NCBI GenBank assembly: GCA_039654915.1
Contig: CM077596.1
Span: 57,100,501-57,164,500 of the forward strand
Reading direction: 5' to 3'
Length of the DNA stretch: 64,000 bases
Origin: Aquilaria yunnanensis
Taxonomy: Eukaryota; Streptophyta; Magnoliopsida; Malvales; Thymelaeaceae
In this document: positions 10,354 through 20,110 of the stretch, piece after piece
Layout: every line of letters starts with the position of its first letter
Position numbering within the stretch: position 1 is the first letter of the stretch
Translations under genes and position numbers: made by a program
Notes under the pieces: generated by a model
Told to the model about the DNA's origin: nothing
The model's input: the letters and a program-made list of their open reading frames with translations, nothing else
The model's database searches: none

Positions 10354-10824
10354 GGACCTACTACGCGCCGGTGATGCGGCTGCCTCCCGGAAATTTGAAA
10401 ATGCGTAGAACAAGTAATAACGTGGTTATTGTATAAAGACTTAAGGATAGGACGAGAAATTTTGCCCGGTGGAATAATATAAAGATGGGGTAGCGTAGCA
10501 TGTACGAAAATTTGGGGAATATGTGCCTGATTCTCTCGTAAGTAGTGGAAGTGGAGCCCTCCCCAAATCATTCTGGCATTATATTTTGGCCTCAACCCTT
10601 CCCTCTCTAAACGGCGTCATCTCCTCTAATCTCGCAATTCACTCCATCTATCTCTTGCAAAACCCCTAAATCCCCAAATCTTCAAATGCCCTCGACTGCA
10701 ACTACCTACATCCGCCACCCCATGGCTCCATTGCATTGCTCACACTTGACCTCGCATCCTCACCAGTTGCCATTGGCCTACCGGCCACCACCATTAGCCG
10801 TGCTGCTGACAGACCCACCACTAC
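10354..10824. other. Unclassified sequence upstream of ankyrin copy A
   Basis: Homology to the other ankyrin copies stops near 10353. The next 250 bases are mixed, and 10570-10820 is C-rich with leader-like wording on the plus strand, including a 58-codon frame from 10686. No family was recognised. It could be a transposed UTR fragment. Confidence 0.35.
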
Positions 10825-11057
10825 CAGTAACCCCAATCATAAGCTTTGGACATTTCTAGTTTGACAGCCATAAAGCCGTCTCCCTGACTATATCTGCTAT
10901 TAATGTACTGATAAGTTTCAAGAGCTACCAGAGCATTATCTGTGAGTAATCTTCTTGGCACAAAAGCACTTTGGATATTTGGAATGATGGATGGCAATAA
11001 CAACTTTATCCTGTTCACCAAAATTTTTGAAATCAGCTTATACAGGAAATTCCACAT
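10821..11057 (-). pseudogene. LINE-2 reverse transcriptase N-terminal fragment
   Basis: 78 codons containing YKLISKILVNRIK, an NIQSAFVP-RRLLTDNALVA stretch and MSKAYD, which are hallmarks of the plant LINE RT fingers. The catalytic YADD is absent because the element is cut downstream. Confidence 0.85.
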
Positions 11058-12092
11058 ATTGAAAGAGACAAAAATTTAAAACTCATTTGGGGTTATTAAT
11101 TTTTGGAATCAATACTATATAACTAGAGTTAATCTTCTCTGGGATCACACCTGCATTTAAGGATATCTAAAATATAAGCTGTAATGTCTTGATTCAATTA
11201 ATATTGCTAGTAGCGCTGGAAGAAAAGGGGAGGCAGCCCATTTGGTCTCGACAATTTTGTTAGGTGCATCTGAGACAGCTCCGATGTTCCGAAAACAGTG
11301 AGAAACAAACTAACAATCTCTTCCTGAATCTCTTGTAGCTCTGTCAGTTCCCTAATTCCTTCACTAGTCACAAGCCTGTGAATGAAATTTCTCATTTTTT
11401 CCCCCGAGGCCACTTGATGGAAGAAATGAGTGTTGCGATCACCCTATTTCAACCAAACAGCCTTCACCCTCTAGCTCCAATATATATTTTTCTTCCATCT
11501 CATACAGAGCGCAACTCCTTTTCCAGATTATTTTAAAAATTGGTCGAGCCTGTAATTATTCTCAGAGCCACTGCTCTATCCAACATCTTTTCTGTCTTCT
11601 TGATTTTTGCTTCGATACTGTAAGAGTTAATTCCTACAGAAATCTAGGCCTCTCCGGCATGCTTCTGATTTTTCTGTCAAAGATAAACCATTACGAGTAG
11701 TTCCTAGAATATAGTTTCACATTTGGCCTCCATGGTCCAATTTGACTCAAACCTCCAAACCTTCCCTATGAAACAAGTCGATCCTATCCAGCAAGTGAAT
11801 ATAAGGGCCACTATGATTGGAACAAACAAATGGGAAGTGCTCAACATAAGCTTTAGTGAATAAAGATTTCCAGGCCAAATTGCATAATCCGCTATCTAAC
11901 ATTTCCCACACTGACGCCCCTCCCGAGCAAACATGCCTCCAGCTGAACTTTGACCCATGAAGGCCTAGATCCAAAAGCCTTGTCTCTGCAACGGCCTAAC
12001 TAAATCTTTCCAGCTGCCGAGATGCTCTTGGACAACCTCTCTTTTCCAGATGCCCACAGGCAATCATTGAAATCACTCATTACCAACCACAA
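10825..12092 (-). mobile_element. LINE-2 fragment, minus strand
   Basis: On the minus strand from 12092 downward, in the correct LINE ORF2 order: an endonuclease end (DFNDCLW, then DLGLHGSKFSW and a C-terminal SNHSGPYI segment), a linker region, then the start of reverse transcriptase. It breaks off inside the RT fingers at KAYDWGYW and has several stops and frameshifts. Its 12092 border coincides with the start of the segment duplicated at ankyrin copies B and C. Confidence 0.8.
11747..11974 (-). pseudogene. LINE-2 endonuclease C-terminal fragment
   Basis: 75 codons reading DLGLHGSKFSWRH through LCNLAWKSLF to SNHSGPYIHLL. This corresponds to the end of the exonuclease-endonuclease-phosphatase domain, where S-D/N-H is the catalytic His motif. 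Confidence 0.75.
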
Positions 12093-13342
12093 TAGAGTAT
12101 TTTGTTCTTATTTATATAGAAAAATATAAATCCTCAAAAAAAAAAAAAATGTAATGATGAAATTTTAATTTTTCATTATATTTAATTGTAAAAAAGTGGT
12201 TGAAAAATTGAATCTTACAAGTTTGGTCCAATGCGTTTATGATTAATTCGGATTAAGAAGAAATGACCCATTTTTCTTTTTCTGATTTTTTTGGAACTCA
12301 AATAATTTGAAAGCTAATATTTTATATGTATAGAGTCTGTTGAATAATATTTTTTTAATATTAAATTTTTATGAATTTGTTACTTAACCTAAAAAGAAGA
12401 AACAAAAATTAATAAAAATTAATTATATTATAAAAAAATGTTATTCAATTGATTATTATACCTATATTTTATTACCGTTTAATTTACTTTAATTATGAAC
12501 AAAAACATATTATAAACATTTTGGCTTTACTTAGATTAATCATATATGAATGACCTTACTAGCCAATTGTTAGTATGAAGTTTAACATAAAACTTCCATT
12601 GTTACATTATATTTGAGGGCAAAATAGTTTTTATCTTATTGATTTTTAAAAATGTTCATTAATTGTTAACCAATAGCGCGGCTTAGAAAAAATTAGGAAA
12701 ACTATCTACTTGAAAGGAAAAACAAAAACAAAACTGTAATTTATTAGGATTGGTGTACCACCGGTCAGTAGATTATAGTTGTGAATCTCATACAGTACCA
12801 CAACCAATGATAAAATAGTATGAATCAAAAAAAGGTTGGCACCGTTTTCTATATTGGGTGTCTTTGTTGTCTCGACTTTAGGATCTTTTTCCTCACAATT
12901 TTGGTATAGTGATGGGATAAAAGGCCCTTCATACGCTCAACTACAGTTCGGTTATAACGCTTCTGAGTATAAAAAAAAAATTTCTTGTTTTTATTTTTTA
13001 AAATAAAATGTATAATATTATTTAAACTAAAAAGTTCTATACCAAAAGTTTATTAATATTTAAAATAATTTTATACTTTTATTTCTTTTATTTCTTAAAA
13101 TTACGGTTCTACTGTTTATAATAGATTATTAATGTGAGATAAACTCTACATTCTAAAATATAGATGATTCCTTACGTATTAATATGTTATAATAAATGAG
13201 ATTACTCAGAGCTTGGTATAATATTTTTAACCTTGCATTTGGTAGGAAACCATTTAGTTTTTATTGTTTAAAAAAAAGCACTGAACTTATAAAGGACAAA
13301 AACAAAAAAGAAAATAAAAAGAAGTGGTCCAACGACTCTCAC
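12093..13342 (-). repeat. Ankyrin copy B 3' flank (segmental duplication with copy C)
   Basis: Aligns over its length with about 48113-49407 next to copy C. Both begin GAGTATTTTGTTC(T/C)TATTTATATAG and share many phrases (for example AATTGTTAACCAATA and GAATCTCATACAGTACC) down to the ankyrin splice donor. It is noncoding, and small indels are abundant. It shows that copies B and C derive from a block at least 1.3 kb long. Confidence 0.8.
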
Positions 13343-13450
13343 CTGAGGCTTGTAGGAAGGTCTGCTGCGGTAGCGTTGACCCACGGTCTGCCCATCGTCA
13401 TCCTCAAAACAGACGATGTTCTTCTTCCACCGCCAGCTCAGGTCGTACCC
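13343..13450 (-). pseudogene. Ankyrin copy B, 3' stub of exon 1
   Basis: Only the last 36 codons of the exon remain (WRWKKNIVCFEDDDGQTV to SYKPQ). They end in CAG with the donor GTGAGAGT, the best donor of the three copies. Upstream of 13450 the exon is replaced by the Mutator-like foldback. Sequence homologous to the upstream region resumes at 19970, beyond the element. The junction lies in the shared phrase ACCCCA, which suggests a microhomology deletion. Confidence 0.85.
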
Positions 13451-14297
13451 CAATGTTTGCCCTAACCTACACTTGCCCTCATTTATTTTAGAAAATCCAC
13501 AGTTTTTCATTCAAATTATCACATCTGTCAGCTTATTTGATATGTTAGTAGACCAAATGTCTTGATTGACTAATAAGATTTTCAATTTGTGTAAATCAAA
13601 TACAATATTCATCTCATACCACCTCCAATCCATTTTCCCTAAGTGTATGATATATGTCTAATAATTTTTTCATTCATGAATAATTTATATATTTATAAAT
13701 TTATTACTAGTTTCTAAATATATAATATATTTCCATCTTTATAAAGCAATTTTAATATTAATTTACTTTTTAACATCTTATTTATTTTTTTAATTAATTC
13801 AAACAGGGAAGTGTCATTTTTTAGGAACAATATATTTTAACAAATTTGATACATTTGTTATCACTAATTTGATGAATTTTTTATCTGAATACATTCAATA
13901 TGAACTAAACTGTATGGTATAACGTTGAGTTAGTTATATGGGTGGAAGCATAACGTGAACTAATTAGCTTAATTAGTGATACTAGTAATTAGAACAAATT
14001 TTGAAAGAAAAAAATAAAAAATCTTGCTTCCATATATTCATCTTCCAATATGGGAATTTATTATTAGCTTTATTCAATGTTATTCCAATTAATTAATCAT
14101 CTCTTTCTCTCTTATTCGGTGACTAATCTGTAGCTAATAAATTTGATTTGAAGACAGCATAAAAGTAACACAAACCAAGAAATTTGTTCTTGCGATTTTT
14201 TCTCACACAAGAGACTGATGCACGAATCAATATGGTATTTTTAAAAGAAAAAGAAGAGAAAATAACACGATCTAGTCATATATAAATAAATAAAACA
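13450..14297 (+). repeat. Left arm of the foldback element
   Basis: Inverted complement of the two right-arm pieces. Shared landmarks are TTTGCCCTAAC, CATTCATGAATAATTTATA, AAGTGTCATTTTTTAGGAAC and CACGATCTAGTCATATATAA. Confidence 0.85.
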
Positions 14298-14333
14298 CAC
14301 GATTTGTAGCTAAAATATATTTCATCAAATCAT

Positions 14334-14512
14334 GTTTTATTTTATTTTATTTATATATGACTAGATCGTGTTATTCTTTCTTCTTTTTCTTTTAAAATTA
14401 TCATATTGATTTGTGTATCAGTCTTTTGTGTGGAAAAAAATTGTATGAACAAATTTCTTGATTTGTGTTACTTTTATGTTGTTTTCTAATCAAATTTATT
14501 AGCTACAGATCA
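14334..14512 (-). repeat. Right arm of the foldback element, inner part
   Basis: Complements 14125-14297. It is cut by the CACTA insertion, whose TCA target duplication occupies 14510-14512. Confidence 0.85.
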
Positions 14513-14520
14513 CACTACTA

Positions 14521-15010
14521 AAATCACCGACTTTACCAACTGCCATTTACCAACGTGCAGTAGTTGGTAAATTCAATTTACCAACTGCTGCACGTTGGTA
14601 AATGGCCGTTGGTATTCGATACGTTGGAAAATTTTTTACCAACGCGCAACTAATAACACGTTGGTAAATTCCAACGTGTACACGTTGGTAATTACCAACG
14701 GTCATTTAAAGGACTCGGTTTCCATCGCGTAGTTATAGTTACCAACTGCTGCACGTTGGTAACTTACCAACTGCTGTACCAACTGCTGCACGTTGGTAAA
14801 TTACCAACTGCAACTGCTATGCGTTGGTAAATTACCAACTACTGCGCGTTGGTAAATTATCAACTGCTGCGCGTTGGTAACTTACCAACTGCTGCACGTT
14901 GGTAAATGGGTTACCAACTGCTGCACGTTGGTAAATGGGTTACCAACTGTCAGCAGTTGGTAATTACCAACTGGCGGAAGTTGGTAACGGTGCTGTTATA
15001 AAGCCGTTGG
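14521..15010. repeat. CACTA-1 left subterminal repeat array
   Basis: More than ten copies of a motif around ACCAACTGCTGCACGTTGGT in both orientations, spaced 15-40 bases apart. In CACTA elements such arrays bind the accessory transposon protein. Confidence 0.85.
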
Positions 15011-15384
15011 TACTGACCCTTCGCGAAAGTTGGTTTGTTTCACATTTGCGCGTTCGTTATGTATATTAAACGTTCCAGGTTTCGGTTCTTTCGTATTTTT
15101 CCCCGTTTCAATCCACATTCAAAAGTAAATTACCAATTCAAAAGTACGCCCGGCTTTACTCAGCAATAAACATTACACAACTATGGCAACGTAATTGAAA
15201 TAAAATATTCTCAACTACAGCATAATTAAAGCAATAACAGATATGTCTGAAAGAAAGCATTCAACGCGTGCGGCTTACAAATTTCATAAATATCAAGTCA
15301 GTCTGATTTAGGTCTAAAAATAATTATGTTGCCATGCTCTAATACAAGAACTGCAGAAATGCGCTAACCTGTTGATGACGCCCA
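15011..15384. other. CACTA-1 noncoding segment left of the coding exon
   Basis: Moderately AT-rich, with no repeat motif and no frame. It is presumably the 3' untranslated region of the minus-strand exon at 15385-15840. Confidence 0.5.
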
Positions 15385-15840
15385 TCACGGAGTCCCGACT
15401 ATCTCCTCATCCTCTGACTCCGAGTCATCAGGATAATGTGGAACTGGTTGTGCCGGCGGGCATGGAAGGTTTAGCGAACGACAAATAATCTCCAACTGAG
15501 CCCGGTTTGCCTCCAATGCAGCTCTTTGACCCTCCATCTCTGCTCTCTGTCTCCTCTGAATCCTCTCGAGCTTTCTCTCGTACTCCACATCCCTTCGCGC
15601 ATTCTCCTCCGCCATCATCTTCTGTACTTGCTCGTTGAATTGCGGTGTCTGTGTGATGTCGATAGGCGGGATAGGACCATGCTGTTGGCGTCCCGGTATA
15701 GCACACTGCTCAGATCCTAATCCAAATACCCGGCCTCTCCTTCTACCGCCAGATGTGGTACTAATGATTGCTAGTTCATCAATGGCCTCTATTCCACCCT
15801 CTTGTTGTGTTTGCTCCTCAATCTCTGCACTGATATGAGT
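15385..15840 (-). CDS. CACTA accessory protein, last exon (Ptta/En-Spm TNPA-like)
   Basis: 151 open codons on the minus strand. They follow a good acceptor (GTTGCTGTAG, AG at 15841-15842) and end in TGA at 15385-15387. The order of features is an acidic/Gln segment, the basic SGGRRRGRVFGLGSE motif, a Pro-rich linker, a long charged coiled coil (MMAEENARRDVEYERKLERI onward) and an acidic tail with DDSESEDEE. This is the usual C-terminal layout of plant transposon proteins of the Ptta/En/Spm type (Transposase_24-like), which bind subterminal repeats. Upstream exons are missing, so it is a remnant. Confidence 0.7.
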   Translation of the reverse strand, partial: THISAEIEEQTQQEGGIEAIDELAIISTTSGGRRRGRVFGLGSEQCAIPGRQQHGPIPPIDITQTPQFNEQVQKMMAEENARRDVEYERKLERIQRRQRAEMEGQRAALEANRAQLEIICRSLNLPCPPAQPVPHYPDDSESEDEEIVGTP

Positions 15841-17322
15841 CTACAGCAACGTCATAAAATACATTAGTACTCAAGTTTTAGGTTGAGTTACTAAAAATAA
15901 CAAAAGTATGCTTCAATGTTTACCCTCTCAAGTTTACAGTATTTTTAGATAGACAAAGTTTATTCTCAATAAAGTTGTTCTTATGATTAACGTACGGTCA
16001 TCATTATTGTTCTTATTGTTCTTATTACTGTCATTGTTTTTAGTACTTAAATTCATAATTTTTAAAGAATATTTTATTACAAAGCCAGGATTTACTAAGC
16101 TTTTAAGTACCTTGACTAAGCTATTTTATCTTAATAAGTTAAGCCATCAAGTTAAGTAAACTCATGTACAATATGATGAAGGGTAAGAACTGATAAGTTC
16201 AATTGAAGACAATAATTTAATCTTGTAGTTAGAACATAAAAGTTGGGGTAGGATTTGCACAATAAAATCCTTTCTAGTAACCATTGAATGTTTGAGCTCT
16301 CATTAAATCAGTATATATTTTGTTATATATACTGATCCTAAGTATTTAGGGTTTACAAGTTTAGGTATATTGTGTTGGGTTTAAGTGTAGATGTATGGTA
16401 TAAGGTAAAGGTTAGGGAAAACCTTAGAAGTTTGCGTTAAAGTCATGTTTGGTACAATCAGGATACCTGGATTTCTTCGAATGACAGTGATAACTCCTCT
16501 TCAGTGGTCTTAATTAAGTATTTGTTTTAATCTTTTCTCTATTGGTATCCAAATTCCTTTACGATGTATTTTTTCTGCATTATTATTGTCATATGCCTAT
16601 CCACATGGTTTTATTATAATTTCATAAAGTTTTATTATCAATATTATCTTATGACATAATATAACCATTTACACTAAAGCACTCCAACTAAACCATAACT
16701 ACACCTATTACCATGAACTTATTTAAATAATCATGCCATAAAATAATATACACAACGCACAAAGAAATTACATATTGACTATAATACAGAAGAAAAAATA
16801 TGCACAGATAACAAATAATTAACATAAATTTCATATTCAAATCTAAAGCCACAGTGTTCAAACCATAGTGAGAAGTATTTCCGTTTTATTACCAATATTA
16901 GTAATTAAAACAATTTCCCTTAAAATCATCCCGTTCTCAAATATACACGAAAAGAATTATGAACTAACCTCGAACGACAGGAGAAACAATGGGTACTTCT
17001 TCACGCTAGACAGATGCAGGGAAGAACTGAAAAAGGGGGGGAAAATAACTTAATATACTGGTAATATAAGAAATTTCTTCAAATGAAACTAAGTATCATT
17101 AATGTACACGATCAATTTAAACAAAATACGGTACGGAGATTATTATTTGTTTCATTATAGTTATGTATAACCGTCATGTCATTATCTTTTCTCTCTTAAC
17201 GCATCATTTATTTTAACTTATGTATATCTGTTTTAAATTGAGACATTTTTTTTTTAAATTTCAGATAAGGCGAACACATATTTTGTACATACCTAGTTTT
17301 CATCGTTGAGTATACAATTTGA

Positions 17323-17324
<2 letters not shown>

Positions 17325-17367
<43 letters not shown>
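17325..17367. repeat. (TA)n microsatellite
   Basis: 43 bases of uninterrupted TA dinucleotides inside CACTA-1. Confidence 0.97.
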
Positions 17368-17371
<4 letters not shown>

Positions 17372-18715
17372 ATGAGTTTGAGTTTTTGGAACTGGCTTTT
17401 CTTAATCGCTTATTAATATCAACTTTGTTTAACTTGTGAGATCATTCTTTGAAACTAAAGTTGGTATTCTACCATATAATCTGTTCGATAGTTTTTTATT
17501 TCAGAAATGAGTTATTAAAAGTTCTAATGCAATGGTATATGGTTCAAGTGAACATTCCATAATTAAAAGTAGTTGAGTATATTCCTTTGGATATTTTAAA
17601 AAGGGATCAAGTTTCATTTTAATTTTTCTTCATTTTTAAGTAATTTAATTTGTTAGTTCATTATTTTAAAAATGAATCATAAAGAGTTGCCATAAAAAAG
17701 GGAACATAAAGAAGAAACATAGTAGCATCCACTAATTGTTGCACTCAGACACAGTACCAAAAAAATGCTTATTATATTTACATAAACAAATATTAATAAT
17801 ACGTTAAATACATTAAATGCATTTACTTCTAGTAAACTTTATCTATCTAAATAATTTATATCTTTCTCAATTTACTAATAATTTCTATATCTATAATGGA
17901 TTTTAATATTTATAAACCAATACTTAATGCTTGTTGAAATATTAATATTAACTTGTTTAACATTTTATTCATTTTTCAATTACTTCAAAAATAGAAGTAT
18001 CATTTTTTTTATAAAGATTTTAGCAAATCTAATTTTAATTTTAAAAATTATTTTTCACCATATGAAAAAAATATAAATATTCTACAATATTTTGTCATTG
18101 CAAAATGTAAATATACTACCTAAACAAATCACTTAACTCTAATTTTTTCATCAATTCTAATTAATCCCGAAAATAGACAAAAAATTGTAAAAAAATGCAC
18201 ATAAAAAAAAAATTGTAATGGGTAACCTAAAAACTAAATCTCCAACCAAATGCAACACAAAATAACAAATATTGCACATATTTCAAACCAAATTAACACA
18301 ATATAATCCAAAAATACGTAATTATTAAGGAAAAAAAAATCAAAAAATCCGAAATAAACGCGGTTACCTAAAAAAAAAATATTAACTTCCTTGAAACACC
18401 TCCAAATCGCTTCAATCCTGCAATGAAAACCAACATCTTCAACCCATTATCAACCAAGAAGCTCAAATAGGGAGAAATACATCCACAAAAAAATGAAAAA
18501 TTCGCTGAAAATTAATTAACCTTCAGATCTTGCAAAACGACAACAGATCGACGAATCTCCGACCTCAAAGAAGATGTTTCCGGTCCCAATCGAAGGAGAC
18601 AAGTGAATGTGTGTGATGTGTACGTGAGATACGAAGCGGAGAGACAGGAGAGAGAGAGAGAAACCAGAACAAAAGAAGAAGGAAGAAGAAGACGCGCGGC
18701 TTGCGACGCTGGGGC

Positions 18716-18731
18716 GGGGGGGGGGGGGGGG
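18716..18731. repeat. G16 homopolymer
   Basis: Sixteen consecutive G residues at the inner edge of the CACTA-1 right subterminal region. It is a likely G-quadruplex former and a likely assembly weak point. Confidence 0.9.
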
Positions 18732-18739
18732 TGTTTTAA

Positions 18740-19205
18740 AATTTTTTACCAAAACGCACCGTTTTACTTAAAAAATTTCCAACGGCTCAAGCCGTTGGTA
18801 AAAAAAAAAAAAACACCAACTGCTGGAAGTTGGAATTTTACCAACGGCTCAGGCCGTTGGTAATTACCAACGGTTTGCACGTTGGAAAACAAAAAAGTAA
18901 AATTTTTTTTTTTGAGCACTCACCAACGCGTGCACGTTGGAAAATATTTACCAACGGCTAGCCGTTGGTAAATCACCCTTTAAAAAAAAAAAATTTACCA
19001 ACTGCTGGGAAGTTGGAATTTTACCAACGGCTAAGACCGTTGGTAATTACCAACGGTTTGCACGTTGGAAAAATAAAAAAAAAAACTGTTAAATTTTTTT
19101 GAAACCATCACCAACGCGTGCACGTTGGAAAATAATTACCAACGGTTCTACGCGTTGGTAAATACCAACGGCTACGCCATTGGTAAATTAGCAGTTGGAA
19201 AAGCG
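18740..19205. repeat. CACTA-1 right subterminal repeat array
   Basis: Repeats of ACCAACGGCTCAGGCCGTTGG, CAACGGTTTGCACGTTGG and related palindromic units. It is richer in the GCCGTTGG variant than the left end. Confidence 0.85.
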
Positions 19206-19224
19206 TGTTATTTTAGTAGTGTCA

Positions 19225-19969
19225 GTCACTGGATAAGAGAGAGAGAGAAAGAGATTATTGGTTGATTAATTGGAATAACATTGAATAAAACTAATAATCA
19301 ATTCGCATATTGGAAGATAAATATATGGAAGCAAGATTTTTTTTTCTTTCAAAATTTATTCTAATTACCAGTATCACTAATTAAGCTGGTTAGTTCATGT
19401 TATACTTCCCTTATTTATCACCATCAACCAATTAAAACCACACATGCTTCCACTCATATAACTACCTCAATGTTATACCATACGGTTTAGTTCACATTGA
19501 AGGTATTCAGATAAAAAAATTCATCAAATTAGTGATAACATATGCATCAAATTAGTTAAAATATATTGTTCCTAAAAAATGACACTTCTCCATTTGAATT
19601 AATTAAAAAAATGAATAGGATGTTAAAAAGTAAATTAATACTAAAATTACTTTATAAAGATGAAAATACATTATATATTTAGAAATTAATAGCTAATTTA
19701 TAAATATATAAATTATTCATGAATGAAAAAATTATTAGAAATATATCATACATTTAGGAAAAATGGATTAGAGGTGGCATAGGATGAATATTGTGGTTGA
19801 TTTGCACAAATTGAAAATCTTGTTGGTCAATCAGGGCATTTGGTCCACTAATATATCAGACAAGCTGCCAGATGAGACTGTTTAAGGGGGGAAACTGTAG
19901 GTTTTCTAAAATAGAGGGAGGCAAGTGCAAGTTAGGGCAAATGTCATGGGGTTTTTTTGCAAATTTCCC
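19225..19969 (-). repeat. Right arm of the foldback element, outer part
   Basis: Inverted complement of about 13450-14125. It resumes immediately after the CACTA target duplication and ends CAAATTTCCC at 19969. Confidence 0.85.
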
Positions 19970-19998
19970 TTATAGTATCGAGCAGTGCAAGAAATTGC

Positions 19999-20060
<62 letters not shown>

Positions 20061-20110
20061 TGGTTCTTATTCGCCCCAATGTGGTTTGGAATCTTTCAAA
20101 GATGTGTTAT
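19970..20110 (-). repeat. Ankyrin copy B upstream flank, resuming after the insertions
   Basis: TTATAGTAT, GAGCAGTGCAAGAAATTGC, the ATT microsatellite and a GTTCTTATTCGCCCC-to-AATCTTTCAA stretch match 50051-50150 upstream of copy C. The foldback element therefore landed inside the promoter of copy B. Confidence 0.8.
19999..20059. repeat. (ATT)20 microsatellite
   Basis: A run of about 20 ATT units. The corresponding site upstream of copy C has a short imperfect tract, so the expansion happened in copy B. Confidence 0.95.

Larger units (their letters stand above)
15841..18739. other. CACTA-1 noncoding interior
   Basis: AT-rich, with no recognised exons of the transposase. It includes a (TA)n microsatellite (17325-17367). 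A GC-rich promoter-like patch at 18520-18730 ends in a G16 run. That patch contains purine-rich GAGAGAGA sequence and could be a promoter for the minus-strand gene, but no exon was found beside it. Confidence 0.5.
14513..19221 (-). mobile_element. CACTA transposon 1, non-autonomous, 4.7 kb
   Basis: Begins CACTACTAAAAT and ends ATTTTAGTAGTG-like, with 3-bp TCA duplications at 14510-14512 and 19222-19224. Both subterminal regions are packed with repeats of the type ACCAACTGCTGCACGTTGG and their complements, the expected TNPA binding landscape. The only coding sequence recognised is a C-terminal exon of a transposon-encoded protein (15385-15840, minus). The catalytic transposase is absent, so movement would need a helper. 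Confidence 0.93.
13450..19969. mobile_element. Foldback Mutator-like element split by a CACTA transposon
   Basis: Sequence from 13450 to about 14297 is the inverted complement of 14334-14512 followed by 19225-19969. Without the CACTA this is a near-perfect 1.8-kb palindrome with arms of about 850-930 bp and a 36-base loop. The right terminus reads GGGAAATTTGCAAAAAAACC on the minus strand, a MULE-like end, beside a 9-bp TTATAGTAT (19970-19978) that exists at the same place in ankyrin copy C. The outermost 20 or so bases of the left end are missing. No transposase gene is present, so it is non-autonomous. Confidence 0.8.

Noticed and set aside
10293..10595. 100-codon minus frame upstream of ankyrin copy A
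   Set aside because: It overlaps the promoter and leader of copy A, has no family similarity, and is not kept in the other copies.
14513..19221. Autonomous CACTA with hidden transposase exons
   Set aside because: The interior outside 15385-15840 has no open stretch with transposase motifs in either strand, so it is called non-autonomous.
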